Positions 45,488 through 54,557 of a stretch of DNA of 64,000 bases are shown one piece after another (the first letter of the stretch is position 1; the number at the start of each line of letters is the position of its first letter). The notes under the pieces were generated by a model. The model did no database searches, was not told the DNA's origin, and was given only the letters and a program-made list of their open reading frames with translations. A program made the position numbers and the translations under genes. This DNA comes from Melampsora larici-populina 98AG31 (Eukaryota > Basidiomycota > Pucciniomycetes > Pucciniales > Melampsoraceae), in the NCBI RefSeq assembly GCF_000204055.1, contig NW_006768765.1, positions 62,001 through 126,000 of the forward strand. The letters are read 5' to 3'.

Positions 45488-47474
45488 GATGTTGAAAGTA
45501 ACGAAGTATCGGTCGAGCAATTCTGAGTTCGATCAGATATTTGTATAGTTGATCAAAATTGATGATCGAGCGTGATCGACGGAGTATACAACAGTTGTCT
45601 GAATAACTTCCAAGTGACAAATCGATTTGGTCCAAGAGTCCTTGAAAATGATCAAGATGAAAAAGCACAAGATTCAAAAAATAACTACAGATTAAAATAC
45701 TTGGATATAGTGAAGCTTAATCGCGCAAAGCCGCCACAGGAAACGAGCTACCAAACTGAGCTGGGAGGGCACAAACGAAGACTTAGGTTCCGAAACGAAA
45801 ATAGGTCAATTTTGATAGCCACAATGGATCTGAAAAAAATAATCCAGCTGGTAGACGTACAGGTCAAGGGATAAGTGGGGATATCAGCAGATGCCCCTGT
45901 TGTGTTAAGTTGAAGGCTAAACATCAAGGAGTTTGAGTGGTGATGAAGATAGGATCGTCCAAATCGTGTAAACTGCTTACAACGGGGGCCATCACATCAT
46001 TATTATTTCTAATTTACTGGCTAACTGCTCAAAGGAAAAGGAAAGTTGGTAAATCCAAAACCCAAACAGATTGAAAGTGTACATACAACATGGGTGAACA
46101 TGCAGCTCTTCGTCTTCAGCTGAGGCGAACTTCAAGCGAATCTAACCATAAAACAATTTACGACGGTTGAACTCAAGAACTTGCTGATGTCCGCTACTCG
46201 CCCGAGAGCGGAGAATTTTCACCATCATCACCTGTACATACATACCACCACCCTTTCAGTATCACTTCCTATTACATCATACATACCTCTCAACCGCTCA
46301 AAGTAGAGATGACTTGGTGAAGAAAGATAAGAAGAGCCTCCAAGGGGCCAAATATTATCAATCGGCCTTCACCTCTTATGGCGGCTCGTTCATAGTCACC
46401 GTCAGGAATTCGAGTCGCATGCATCGACGCATTCGCGCTCGATATTTTACAATTCCGTTGTATGTACTGGCAAACGCTTTTCAGGAAACGTGTGGCTATG
46501 TGTTGGATCGTTCTAGCTGAAGCTCTCCTGGAGGAGGTATCAACTAAGCACCCTGAGACGAGATCGTGGCAGCAAATATGTATCGGCCTGCTTACTATAG
46601 TGAAATATGGGCAGAAGCCGATTCCAATCAAAATTTGTATGGAAACGCTCCAAAGAGATTGCTTTCAGTACGCTACTGGGGTCACCACGTATGCTAGTCC
46701 CATCCACACATGAGCGCTGCGATATTATACAAATCAAAAATCTGTACATCAATCACGTTTTTCGCGGGATTTCGATACTTCGGTGAAAGAAGGTTTGAAA
46801 GCCTAACATGCTGGGTTTTCTTGAAAAGCCGCCCCCAAGCAGTACTAAGCCTCCAACACATGACGGCCATGCGATATAAAGTGTCCTATGAGAGCACGCA
46901 TTTTAGAACATTCAAACGTAAAAAAGGAATGAAGGGGAACCGACCATGATCACGTTTCAGCCTCAAAGATACTGGAGTGCCTGTGAGTAAGACGATTGGC
47001 TATCAGATCATTTACATAGCGCCCCATATGCTCTGCAACAGATACTGCAATGACTGGCGTCTTGTCTTAATCGAACTTTTCAAGCCAGTGATCATCGTGG
47101 AAGATAGTCATGATCAACGTATAATGAAGGACGACTCACGCCAACGGCCGTCCATGTGACGGATGAGAAAAGCTTTGCGGCAAGATTAGTACATTATGAG
47201 TACATCAGGTGATGTTCAACTCTTTGGACTTCAGAGATATCGACAGAGAAAGGACGAAAAACTTATGTGTCATTAGCTCAGACCATTTGTTCACGATTGA
47301 ACAATTTTGTTATCAGAAATGACGCGACCAGTTCCAATCTGAGCATTTACGATCAGTTCATCTGATAATCTTCAAGTCGTTGTATTAGTAATCGGGAGAT
47401 GTTGACCTACAGAGCACGAAAAACTTAGAGTCATTTGAAGCCATCCGGTGACAATGAAACGAAATTGCTATCAG
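45488..47474. other. Intergenic region left of the retrotransposon
   Basis: About 2 kb upstream of the UNC93-like gene, holding its promoter. Several frames of 60-113 codons exist on both strands near 46290-46950, but none shows a domain or helix pattern. It ends at the TCAG target site of the Ty3 element. Confidence 0.4.
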
Positions 47475-47867
47475 TGTTATTCCTAATTTCGTCATTTCCC
47501 TTTGTTCTCATTGTACGCGCTTTCGATACGCTCGACGCGCTTTTCTCTGCTTTTAACTACTTTTCATTTCTATTGTTTTCACAATGTTTTCCTTATCGAA
47601 ACGGATCTCACCCAGATCCGTCCCGATCACTTGCTTGACATTACTTGTAGACCGAATCCTTCAGTACCGGATTCGGCCACCTCCACTTTTTACACCTACT
47701 TGTATCTCGACAAATCCTTGTCGACTCTCGTTGTACCACTATTTCCTTATTCGTACTTTGTAGAGAGATGGTGGACTATATAAAGCCCACCTCTCTCCCC
47801 CTTGGAATGAATCCTCAAGTTACTTCTCCTACACTCTTACCGTACCAAGATTGTGATAGGAATCACA
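47475..47867 (+). repeat. 5' LTR with TATA box
   Basis: Starts TG and ends CA. A TATATAAAG motif at 47777-47785 is the likely promoter, placing transcription start near 47805-47815. Confidence 0.92.
47777..47785 (+). promoter_or_regulatory. LTR TATA box
   Basis: TATATAAAG within the 5' LTR, about 90 bp before the LTR end, at the distance expected for the U3/R border. The same motif occurs in the 3' LTR near 53964, where it could fire into the downstream gene. Confidence 0.7.
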
Positions 47868-48315
47868 AATAATTATTTGTGTGTTATTTTTATTTTCTAA
47901 CTTCTTATCAACACGCACCTTGATATCTAAGAGATATTGATCTATTCCTTTCTGCTTACTTCTGTAAACCTTTTCTATTTCGTAGATCCCCTATCGGAAA
48001 GTTAAAATCCAACAGAAGTACCCAAAAATCCCCAATAGATCCCTTCGTAAGTTTTTAGATTTCCTAGCTAGTTATCCAAATCCTTCTCGATTCCTCTTTA
48101 GATTAGTTAGAATCTCTGATAGACGTTCTCTATCCTACTGCACACAGAACCACCCCTTTATCAAACAGTTTTTCTAAAAAAACCCTTATAGACCCAGTTC
48201 TATCGATTTCTTGTTGAAGAAATTATAAAAATACCAGTACGTATTTTTGAGACTCTGATCAAGTCTTGTTTATTATCATAATAACCTTTCCATTATCCTT
48301 TTCAACGTATAGAAA

Positions 48316-51300
48316 ATGATGGAAGATCCACATGGATATGTTCAAATCTCTGCTGAGGACCTTAGGCTCATCAAGGCCCAGCTTGAACAAAACAACTCGG
48401 ATGCTCAAGCCCAAGCTCAAGCCATCGCCGAGCTCCGTAACCAAAACCAGCAAAACCATCAAGATCTGGCCAACGCTCAGAACCACATCCACCAGCTCGA
48501 GCAGAACCATCACACTCGCTCGACTCAACCTGCTCCCTTGAAGCCTGACGCGTTTCGCGCGGAACCGCGCAAATTCGGCGGTTTTGGCGATAACGCCGAC
48601 TTATGGATTTCAGAATTGGAATCCAACTTCAGAACCCATCGTTACCCTGAGTCTGATTGGGGTGAGATGATTGGCAACTATCTCGACGAAGAAAGCCGGA
48701 TGTTCTGGCATCAAGTACGAGACACGGCCAACGGCGGAACCTGTACCGACTACCAAGACTTCCGCCATCAGTTCCTTGCCAAGTATAGCTGTGGTATGCT
48801 CAAAGAAGAAGTCAGAGAGAAACTCAAACTCTGCTTCTACAAAGGCGACGTCAGCGAGTACATCCTTCGATTCCGAAAACTCATCTGCCAAATCCCCGAA
48901 GAAGACCTTCCTTTCTTCGAAAGATCCTACTTGTTCCTCGATAAACTCCCAGCCTCTCATAGACAAGATATCAATAAAACTGAATACAAGAAAGACAAGG
49001 ACATGGAAGTTTTATACGCCGCCGCCCGCGAAAGCGAAAGAAACATGCGGATCAACCAACGCAAGATTCAACCCAATGAGCGAAAATTCATCTCAGATCG
49101 CAAGTCTAACTTTCAGAAGCCCTATATCAACTTTCAAAACCGCCGCTCGTCTGTTCCTTTTGGAAAACCACCTGTAAGCACTAGTTCTGCCGTACCAATG
49201 GAACTGGACATGGCCGACTTAAGCAAGGTTGAATGTTATAAGTGTCATGGGTTTGGACACATGTCTCGAAACTGCACAAAGAAAACCCCGAACCACAAGG
49301 ATTCTCGAAGCAACAACTCTCGAGGAGATCGAAGAAAACCCAACCTCCTTCTAATGGAACTCGTCCAACCTATTCGCGAACCCGAGTTCGTAGCACCTTT
49401 TCAAGATCATGAATTACAGGAGTTCACATCTTTCACGACCCCGTTCCAAGATGCCAACGGTCAAGTTTTTCAAGCCTCTCGCGAATCTACTGAGAGCCTC
49501 GACGGACCTTGTGAAGATGGAAGAGAAGCCCTGGCTGAGTACCAACGCAATTACCTTGAAGCGTTGAAGGACATGAAGCAAGAAGATTTCCTCGACCTTC
49601 AGAAAGAACGCGATGCTGTCAGGGAACTATTCAGAAAGGTTTCTGGAGGCACTGTCAGATGCTGTGAAACTTGTTACGCTTACGGTTGCGAAGACAGTCC
49701 TCCCACCGTCTCCAAAGGTATCGAGTACTTCGACTTAGAACCTCACGAGTTACCTAACAGTCCCACGAAACGTACTCGAGAAGAAACCAGTCCAGAAGTC
49801 GAAGTCTTACCAGCCCATGATCCAAATGGAGTCAATGAATTATATTACATGAACCTAGAAAAGTTCATCAATGGCCGCCTTGACAAGAAGATTAAACTCG
49901 ACCGCAGCTTAATCGATGGTTACAAGTACACCAGCACTCCTTTCAACTCTCCAGTCGAAGAAAAGGAACAATTCATTTCACCTGAAAAAGAACTAGAGAA
50001 CGTTGAAACCTGGAACAAGATCCTTGCAACTACATTCAAAGCAAAGAAATTCGAAGATTTAACTATGTCGGGCTTCAACGAAGACATAGAGGACCCAATC
50101 ATCTGGGCTGTGGATTCAATTGAGACCAACAAAATCATTATCGATCTTGAAGATAGTGAAGAAGAACTAGAAGAATTCGAAGAAGGGAAGATATGGGACC
50201 TGTTCCATATTGATGAAGAAAAACAAGAAGTTCCTGAGCTCAACATGATTGACTTGACTAAACCTGAAGAAAAAGAGATCATTGAACTCAACATGGTCGA
50301 CTTAGCAGCTCATGAAACTAAGTACACCTCCTTACCCATTTACCCTTGTTATTTCAGGAACATGCCAGTGGATGCTATCCTGGATACTGGTGCCGCTGCG
50401 AATTACATCTCGGAGTCAAGACTCAACGCCATGAAAAAAATGAGTCCACACCGTATTAAAATCAAGACTGTGGAAGGTCGTGGTGTTAGATTAGCTAATG
50501 GCGCTCAAGAAATTGCTAATAAGGTCGCAGTCTTCCAGGTCGAAATGGACCACCACGAGAAGAATGGATCCTTCTTTTTCGAAGTCGAAGCCTTTGTATT
50601 GCCCTTGCCCAACATTTCCTTAATCTTGGGTCTCCCATGGTTCAAGGAGTACAATCCTCGCATCGACTTCAAGACAGGAGTATACATGGTGGACGCCAAA
50701 GTTGGTAATAAGACTTTCTCCTTTGGTCCACGATCTGACGAACCAAAGTTATTCAGAATTGAAGACGGATCTTTTGGTAACCAACTCCTCGAATCGGCAA
50801 AGAAGATCGCACCTTACTGCTTCAAAGATGAAATTGAAATCCACGAGAGGAAATATAAACATTACATTGACACAGGTGACGGTAAGCCTATCAAATCGCA
50901 CGGCCGCCCACTTACTCCTCCTGAGCATGAACTGATTAATCAATTTGTTGAAGAAGGTCTTAAACAGGGTATCATTGAAAAAACGGATTCACCCTGGAGT
51001 TCTCCCCTGTTGTTGGTTAAAAAGCAGGACGGTAGCACTCGAGTGTGCGTGGATTATCGCGCTTTAAACAAGGTGACTAGGAAAAATGCATATCCCCTTC
51101 CACGCATTGACGATGCATATCTATTCCTCAAAGACGCTAAAGTATTCTCTACTATCGATTTGAAATCTGGTTTTTGGCAGGTTCAAATGGCGGACGAGGA
51201 CAAAGACAAAACCGCTTTCACTTGCAGACAAGGGCACTTCCAATGGAAAGTGATGCCCTTTGGTTTATGTAATGCTCCAGCCACTTTTCAGGAAATGATG

Positions 51301-53628
51301 AATGATATCTTGAAGGATATTATTGACAAATTTGCACTTGTTTATTTAGATGACGTCGTAATCTACTCAAAATCAGAAGCCGAGCATGAAGGACACATCA
51401 AGATGTTATTCAAGATCCTGAATGAGCACAACTTGGTGGTGTCAGGTAAAAAATGCCAATGGGGTTTACCATCTCTTCTTTTCCTGGGCCACATCGTGGA
51501 CGGAAATGGAATCCGCACCAACCCTGACAAAATTAAAAAAATTGTTGAGTGGCCCGTTCCTTCAAACATTTCGCATGTCAGAGGATTTCTCAATCTCTGT
51601 ACTTACTACAAACGCTTTATCTTGAAGTTCTCAATGATTGCTTCACCCCTCTATAAGCTAACTGAAGGCTCGCCTAAACCCGGCTCGCCTATCAAGTGGG
51701 GGAAGGAAGAACAAGAATCATTCGAGAAACTCAAGATCTCACTCTCAGAAACGGCCACACTACAACACCCGACCCCATTCAAACCTTTTGTTCTAGACAC
51801 AGATGCCTCTGGAACTAATATTGGAGCGGTATTGCAACAGGATACCGCCGTCGATGTACCAAGAGATGTAAGTTTTGATTACATCGACTACCAGAAGAAG
51901 CTTAAAAATAGTAACCTCAGACCTATTGCTTTTGAATCACGGAAACTCTCAAAGACCGAACAGAACTATTCTGCGCAAGAGAGAGAGTTGTTGGCTATCA
52001 TTCACGGACTCAAGCACTTTAGAGGTTTTGTAGAAGGTTCGCCAGTTTTAGTTAGGACTGACCATGAGTCCTTGAAATACTTCAAGACACAGAAGCATAT
52101 TAACAGAAGACTTGCACGTTTCGTAGATGAACTCGAATTCTTCGACGCATACATCATCTATCGACCAGGTAAAGAACAACTCGCCGCGGATGCTTTGTCT
52201 AGAAAACCTAACACTGAATCTGATCCTGACCCTCCTGAAACAGCAAACGCCTTATTTAATATTGATCAAGAAAAGGATGCTTACACCGAATTAATTCAAT
52301 ACAAACTCAAACTCGAAGCAGGAGTTGACCGCACTCTCATTGGTGATGGAACCTTTGATCTAGGCAACGGCGTATTAATCAAATACGATGCAACGGATGA
52401 GAATGCCGGACCTTATACCGTGCCAACTAACAAAGCTGACGCGTTAGCTCTAGCCTTCAGCGTACATGAAGATCTAGGTCACAGGAATGAAAAGGACGTT
52501 ATCGAAGCTGTCAAGAAACGCTATTGGTTTCCACAGCTTGCATCAACTGTTAAAGAAGCAATCTCACTATGTAGCGCATGTCAATTCGCCGCTAAGACAA
52601 CTAAACAACATTATTTACCTACTCAATCAATCCTAAGAGGTGAGCCCTTCAGACGCTGGGGTATGGATTTTGTAGGACCATTACCGAAGACGGCTAACGG
52701 TAACCAATATCTCATCACTGCCATAGATTACGGTACCGGCTGGTCTTATGCCCATCCTCTCAAGACTACCTCAGCTGAAGCCGCCATTGACATGACGAAA
52801 AACATCATTTTAAATCACGGTGTTCCGAACGAAATTGTCACGGACAACGGATCGGAATTCCTTAGCAATAAATTTAAAGAGTTCACTGAAGGCTACAAAA
52901 TAAATCACATCAAAACTACACCCTATCACCCACAGGCAAATGGTTTAGTAGAAAGATTCCACGGTACGTTCATGAACGCACTTCGCAAATTCTGTAGCCC
53001 ATACGACCAACTCCTGTGGGATGAGTATGTGAACACGTGCTTACTCGCGTACCGCACTTCTTATTCCCACTCTATGAAAGCCTCACCATATTACATGGCT
53101 TACGGTAGCGAAGCAAGATTACCGTCAGAGAAAGTAAGTCTAATGTTTGACTCCTCTTTCGAAAACTTAGATTTAATTCATAAGCAACGCAATTTGACAG
53201 TTCACAAACACAACGTCAAAAGACAAGAACTTATACAAGAACTCAACGAGAGGGCGAAAGAGAAAGACAAAGAAACAGAAGAAGGCTACACGGAACGCAA
53301 CCTCAGGCCTGGAGACCGAGTCCTTCGGTCATATGAAGGAAGACCTACTAAGCTTCATCCCAGATGGGACGGGCCCTTCGTCATCCACGACGTCTATCCA
53401 AATGGTACGTATAGCCTAATGACTTCTAATGGTCACATATTAAACAACAAAACTAACGGATGCCGCCTTAAAAAATTTAAAGGGACCTCCGACGAATTTT
53501 ATTTCGCCTCCCAGAGACTCCAGCAACGCGATACTACTGCGAAGCATCGCGACCGTCGCTCATCAACCTCAACGTATCGACTCTCAAGGAACTCATCCGG
53601 CGTGAAAAAGGAAAATTCCCCGAAGTAA
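48316..53628 (+). CDS. Ty3/Gypsy Gag-Pol polyprotein (intact, single frame)
   Basis: A 1770-residue polyprotein. Its Gag part has a retrotransposon-gag core (WISELESNFRTHRYPES, then FRHQFLAKYSCGMLKEEVRE), then a CCHC knuckle at about residues 307-320 (CYKCHGFGHMSRNC). About 370 residues of acidic linker follow. The aspartic protease has D690 in AILDTGAAANYI. Reverse transcriptase carries YLDD at 1010-1013, and RNase H has DTDASG near 1161. The integrase H2C2 finger is H1384, H1388, C1419 and C1422. The catalytic triad is D1451, D1510 and E1546 (GMDFVGPL, VTDNGSEF, GLVERFHG), giving the D,D35E spacing. The C-terminus has a GPF-like WDGPFVIHDVYPNGTY block but no chromodomain that I can see. No frameshift separates Gag and Pol. 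All catalytic motifs are intact. The PR-RT-RH-IN order defines Ty3/Gypsy. Confidence 0.95.
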   Translation: MMEDPHGYVQISAEDLRLIKAQLEQNNSDAQAQAQAIAELRNQNQQNHQDLANAQNHIHQLEQNHHTRSTQPAPLKPDAFRAEPRKFGGFGDNADLWISELESNFRTHRYPESDWGEMIGNYLDEESRMFWHQVRDTANGGTCTDYQDFRHQFLAKYSCGMLKEEVREKLKLCFYKGDVSEYILRFRKLICQIPEEDLPFFERSYLFLDKLPASHRQDINKTEYKKDKDMEVLYAAARESERNMRINQRKIQPNERKFISDRKSNFQKPYINFQNRRSSVPFGKPPVSTSSAVPMELDMADLSKVECYKCHGFGHMSRNCTKKTPNHKDSRSNNSRGDRRKPNLLLMELVQPIREPEFVAPFQDHELQEFTSFTTPFQDANGQVFQASRESTESLDGPCEDGREALAEYQRNYLEALKDMKQEDFLDLQKERDAVRELFRKVSGGTVRCCETCYAYGCEDSPPTVSKGIEYFDLEPHELPNSPTKRTREETSPEVEVLPAHDPNGVNELYYMNLEKFINGRLDKKIKLDRSLIDGYKYTSTPFNSPVEEKEQFISPEKELENVETWNKILATTFKAKKFEDLTMSGFNEDIEDPIIWAVDSIETNKIIIDLEDSEEELEEFEEGKIWDLFHIDEEKQEVPELNMIDLTKPEEKEIIELNMVDLAAHETKYTSLPIYPCYFRNMPVDAILDTGAAANYISESRLNAMKKMSPHRIKIKTVEGRGVRLANGAQEIANKVAVFQVEMDHHEKNGSFFFEVEAFVLPLPNISLILGLPWFKEYNPRIDFKTGVYMVDAKVGNKTFSFGPRSDEPKLFRIEDGSFGNQLLESAKKIAPYCFKDEIEIHERKYKHYIDTGDGKPIKSHGRPLTPPEHELINQFVEEGLKQGIIEKTDSPWSSPLLLVKKQDGSTRVCVDYRALNKVTRKNAYPLPRIDDAYLFLKDAKVFSTIDLKSGFWQVQMADEDKDKTAFTCRQGHFQWKVMPFGLCNAPATFQEMMNDILKDIIDKFALVYLDDVVIYSKSEAEHEGHIKMLFKILNEHNLVVSGKKCQWGLPSLLFLGHIVDGNGIRTNPDKIKKIVEWPVPSNISHVRGFLNLCTYYKRFILKFSMIASPLYKLTEGSPKPGSPIKWGKEEQESFEKLKISLSETATLQHPTPFKPFVLDTDASGTNIGAVLQQDTAVDVPRDVSFDYIDYQKKLKNSNLRPIAFESRKLSKTEQNYSAQERELLAIIHGLKHFRGFVEGSPVLVRTDHESLKYFKTQKHINRRLARFVDELEFFDAYIIYRPGKEQLAADALSRKPNTESDPDPPETANALFNIDQEKDAYTELIQYKLKLEAGVDRTLIGDGTFDLGNGVLIKYDATDENAGPYTVPTNKADALALAFSVHEDLGHRNEKDVIEAVKKRYWFPQLASTVKEAISLCSACQFAAKTTKQHYLPTQSILRGEPFRRWGMDFVGPLPKTANGNQYLITAIDYGTGWSYAHPLKTTSAEAAIDMTKNIILNHGVPNEIVTDNGSEFLSNKFKEFTEGYKINHIKTTPYHPQANGLVERFHGTFMNALRKFCSPYDQLLWDEYVNTCLLAYRTSYSHSMKASPYYMAYGSEARLPSEKVSLMFDSSFENLDLIHKQRNLTVHKHNVKRQELIQELNERAKEKDKETEEGYTERNLRPGDRVLRSYEGRPTKLHPRWDGPFVIHDVYPNGTYSLMTSNGHILNNKTNGCRLKKFKGTSDEFYFASQRLQQRDTTAKHRDRRSSTSTYRLSRNSSGVKKENSPK

Positions 53629-53648
53629 ACTAGGAAGTTTACGGCCTT

Positions 53649-53661
53649 AAGGAGGGGATGG
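53649..53661 (+). other. Polypurine tract of the retrotransposon
   Basis: AAGGAGGGGATGG lies directly before the 3' LTR, the expected site for priming plus-strand cDNA. It is purine-only except for one T. Confidence 0.85.
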
Positions 53662-54054
53662 TGTTATTCCTAATTTCGTCATTTCCCTTTGTTCTCATTG
53701 TACGCGCTTTCGATACGCTCGACGCGCTTTTCTCTGCTTTTAACTACTTTTCATTTCTATTGTTTTCACAATGTTTTCCTTATCGAAACGGATCTCACCC
53801 AGATCCGTCCCGATCACTTGCTTGACATTACTTGTAGACCGAATCCTTCAGTACCGGATTCGGCCACCTCCACTTTTTACACCTACTTGTATCTCGACAA
53901 ATCCTTGTCGACTCTCGTTGTACCACTATTTCCTTATTCGTACTTTGTAGAGAGATGGTGGACTATATAAAGCCCACCTCTCTCCCCCTTGGAATGAATC
54001 CTCAAGTTACTTCTCCTACACTCTTACCGTACCAAGATTGTGATAGGAATCACA
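53662..54054 (+). repeat. 3' LTR
   Basis: Same 393-bp sequence as the 5' LTR by eye, including the internal open frame of 93 codons that is only an LTR by-product. It faces the repeat-protein gene that starts 504 bp further on. Confidence 0.93.
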
Positions 54055-54557
54055 TCAGAGATGACGAAATATGATGGCGATCTGAGCATCCAATGGAAAG
54101 AGCTTAACTTTCACGAAATGAGTCAAGACTTGAAAAGCGATTCAAGTGAGAAGCTTTTAAATCTGTGATCTCAAAGTTCCATTTATATCAATTTTCTCTT
54201 CCGCAAAGTCGATAGTTGGGATCATAAAAGCGATAGAAAAGTGAAGTCTGATCTTGAACTGGTGGAAAATGTTCAAGCGCATTTGTACATTATCATCTTT
54301 ACGATCAAATGCGAAAAGACAAGATGAAAGTAGGAATGATAATATAATGACAGAAAGATATAAAATCGTCCTCAGCAACTTCCCATCAAAGTTTACCCCA
54401 TCAAACTTGTTGCTTGACCTGCATCTAATCGAAAAAATACACCATCCTTGCCATTATAATATTACAATCTTACTCAACCAAAAATCAACAAACACTCTTT
54501 TGTTTTCTTTCCAACATCAAATCAAATACACCAGCTTCGCAGGAGCCTATCAACGAG
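54055..54557. promoter_or_regulatory. Upstream region of the repeat-protein gene, adjoining the LTR
   Basis: About 500 bp between the 3' LTR and the start of the next gene. It begins with the retrotransposon target duplication. No domain-bearing frame is visible; it should contain the gene's native promoter unless the LTR has displaced it. Confidence 0.45.

Larger units (their letters stand above)
47475..54054 (+). mobile_element. Complete Ty3/Gypsy LTR retrotransposon
   Basis: A full-length element of 6580 bp. 393-bp LTRs at 47475-47867 and 53662-54054 both start TGTTATTCC and end ATCACA, and I saw no difference between them. The target duplication is TCAG (47471-47474 and 54055-54058), or 5-bp ATCAG if the LTR is taken to end one base earlier. 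A purine-rich tract precedes the 3' LTR. The interior carries one uninterrupted Gag-Pol frame. Identical LTRs and an intact frame mean a very recent insertion and a potentially active copy. Confidence 0.95.

Noticed and set aside
46290..46950. Cluster of 60-113-codon frames on both strands
   Set aside because: No domain, helix pattern or splice-compatible continuation; treated as intergenic.
47502..47783. 93-codon frame in the LTR (also at 53689-53970)
   Set aside because: It lies inside both LTRs, overlaps the promoter and has no domain; a by-product of the repeat.
48671..49177. 168-codon frame in a second register over gag
   Set aside because: Overlaps the conserved Gag core in another frame, with no recognisable motif.
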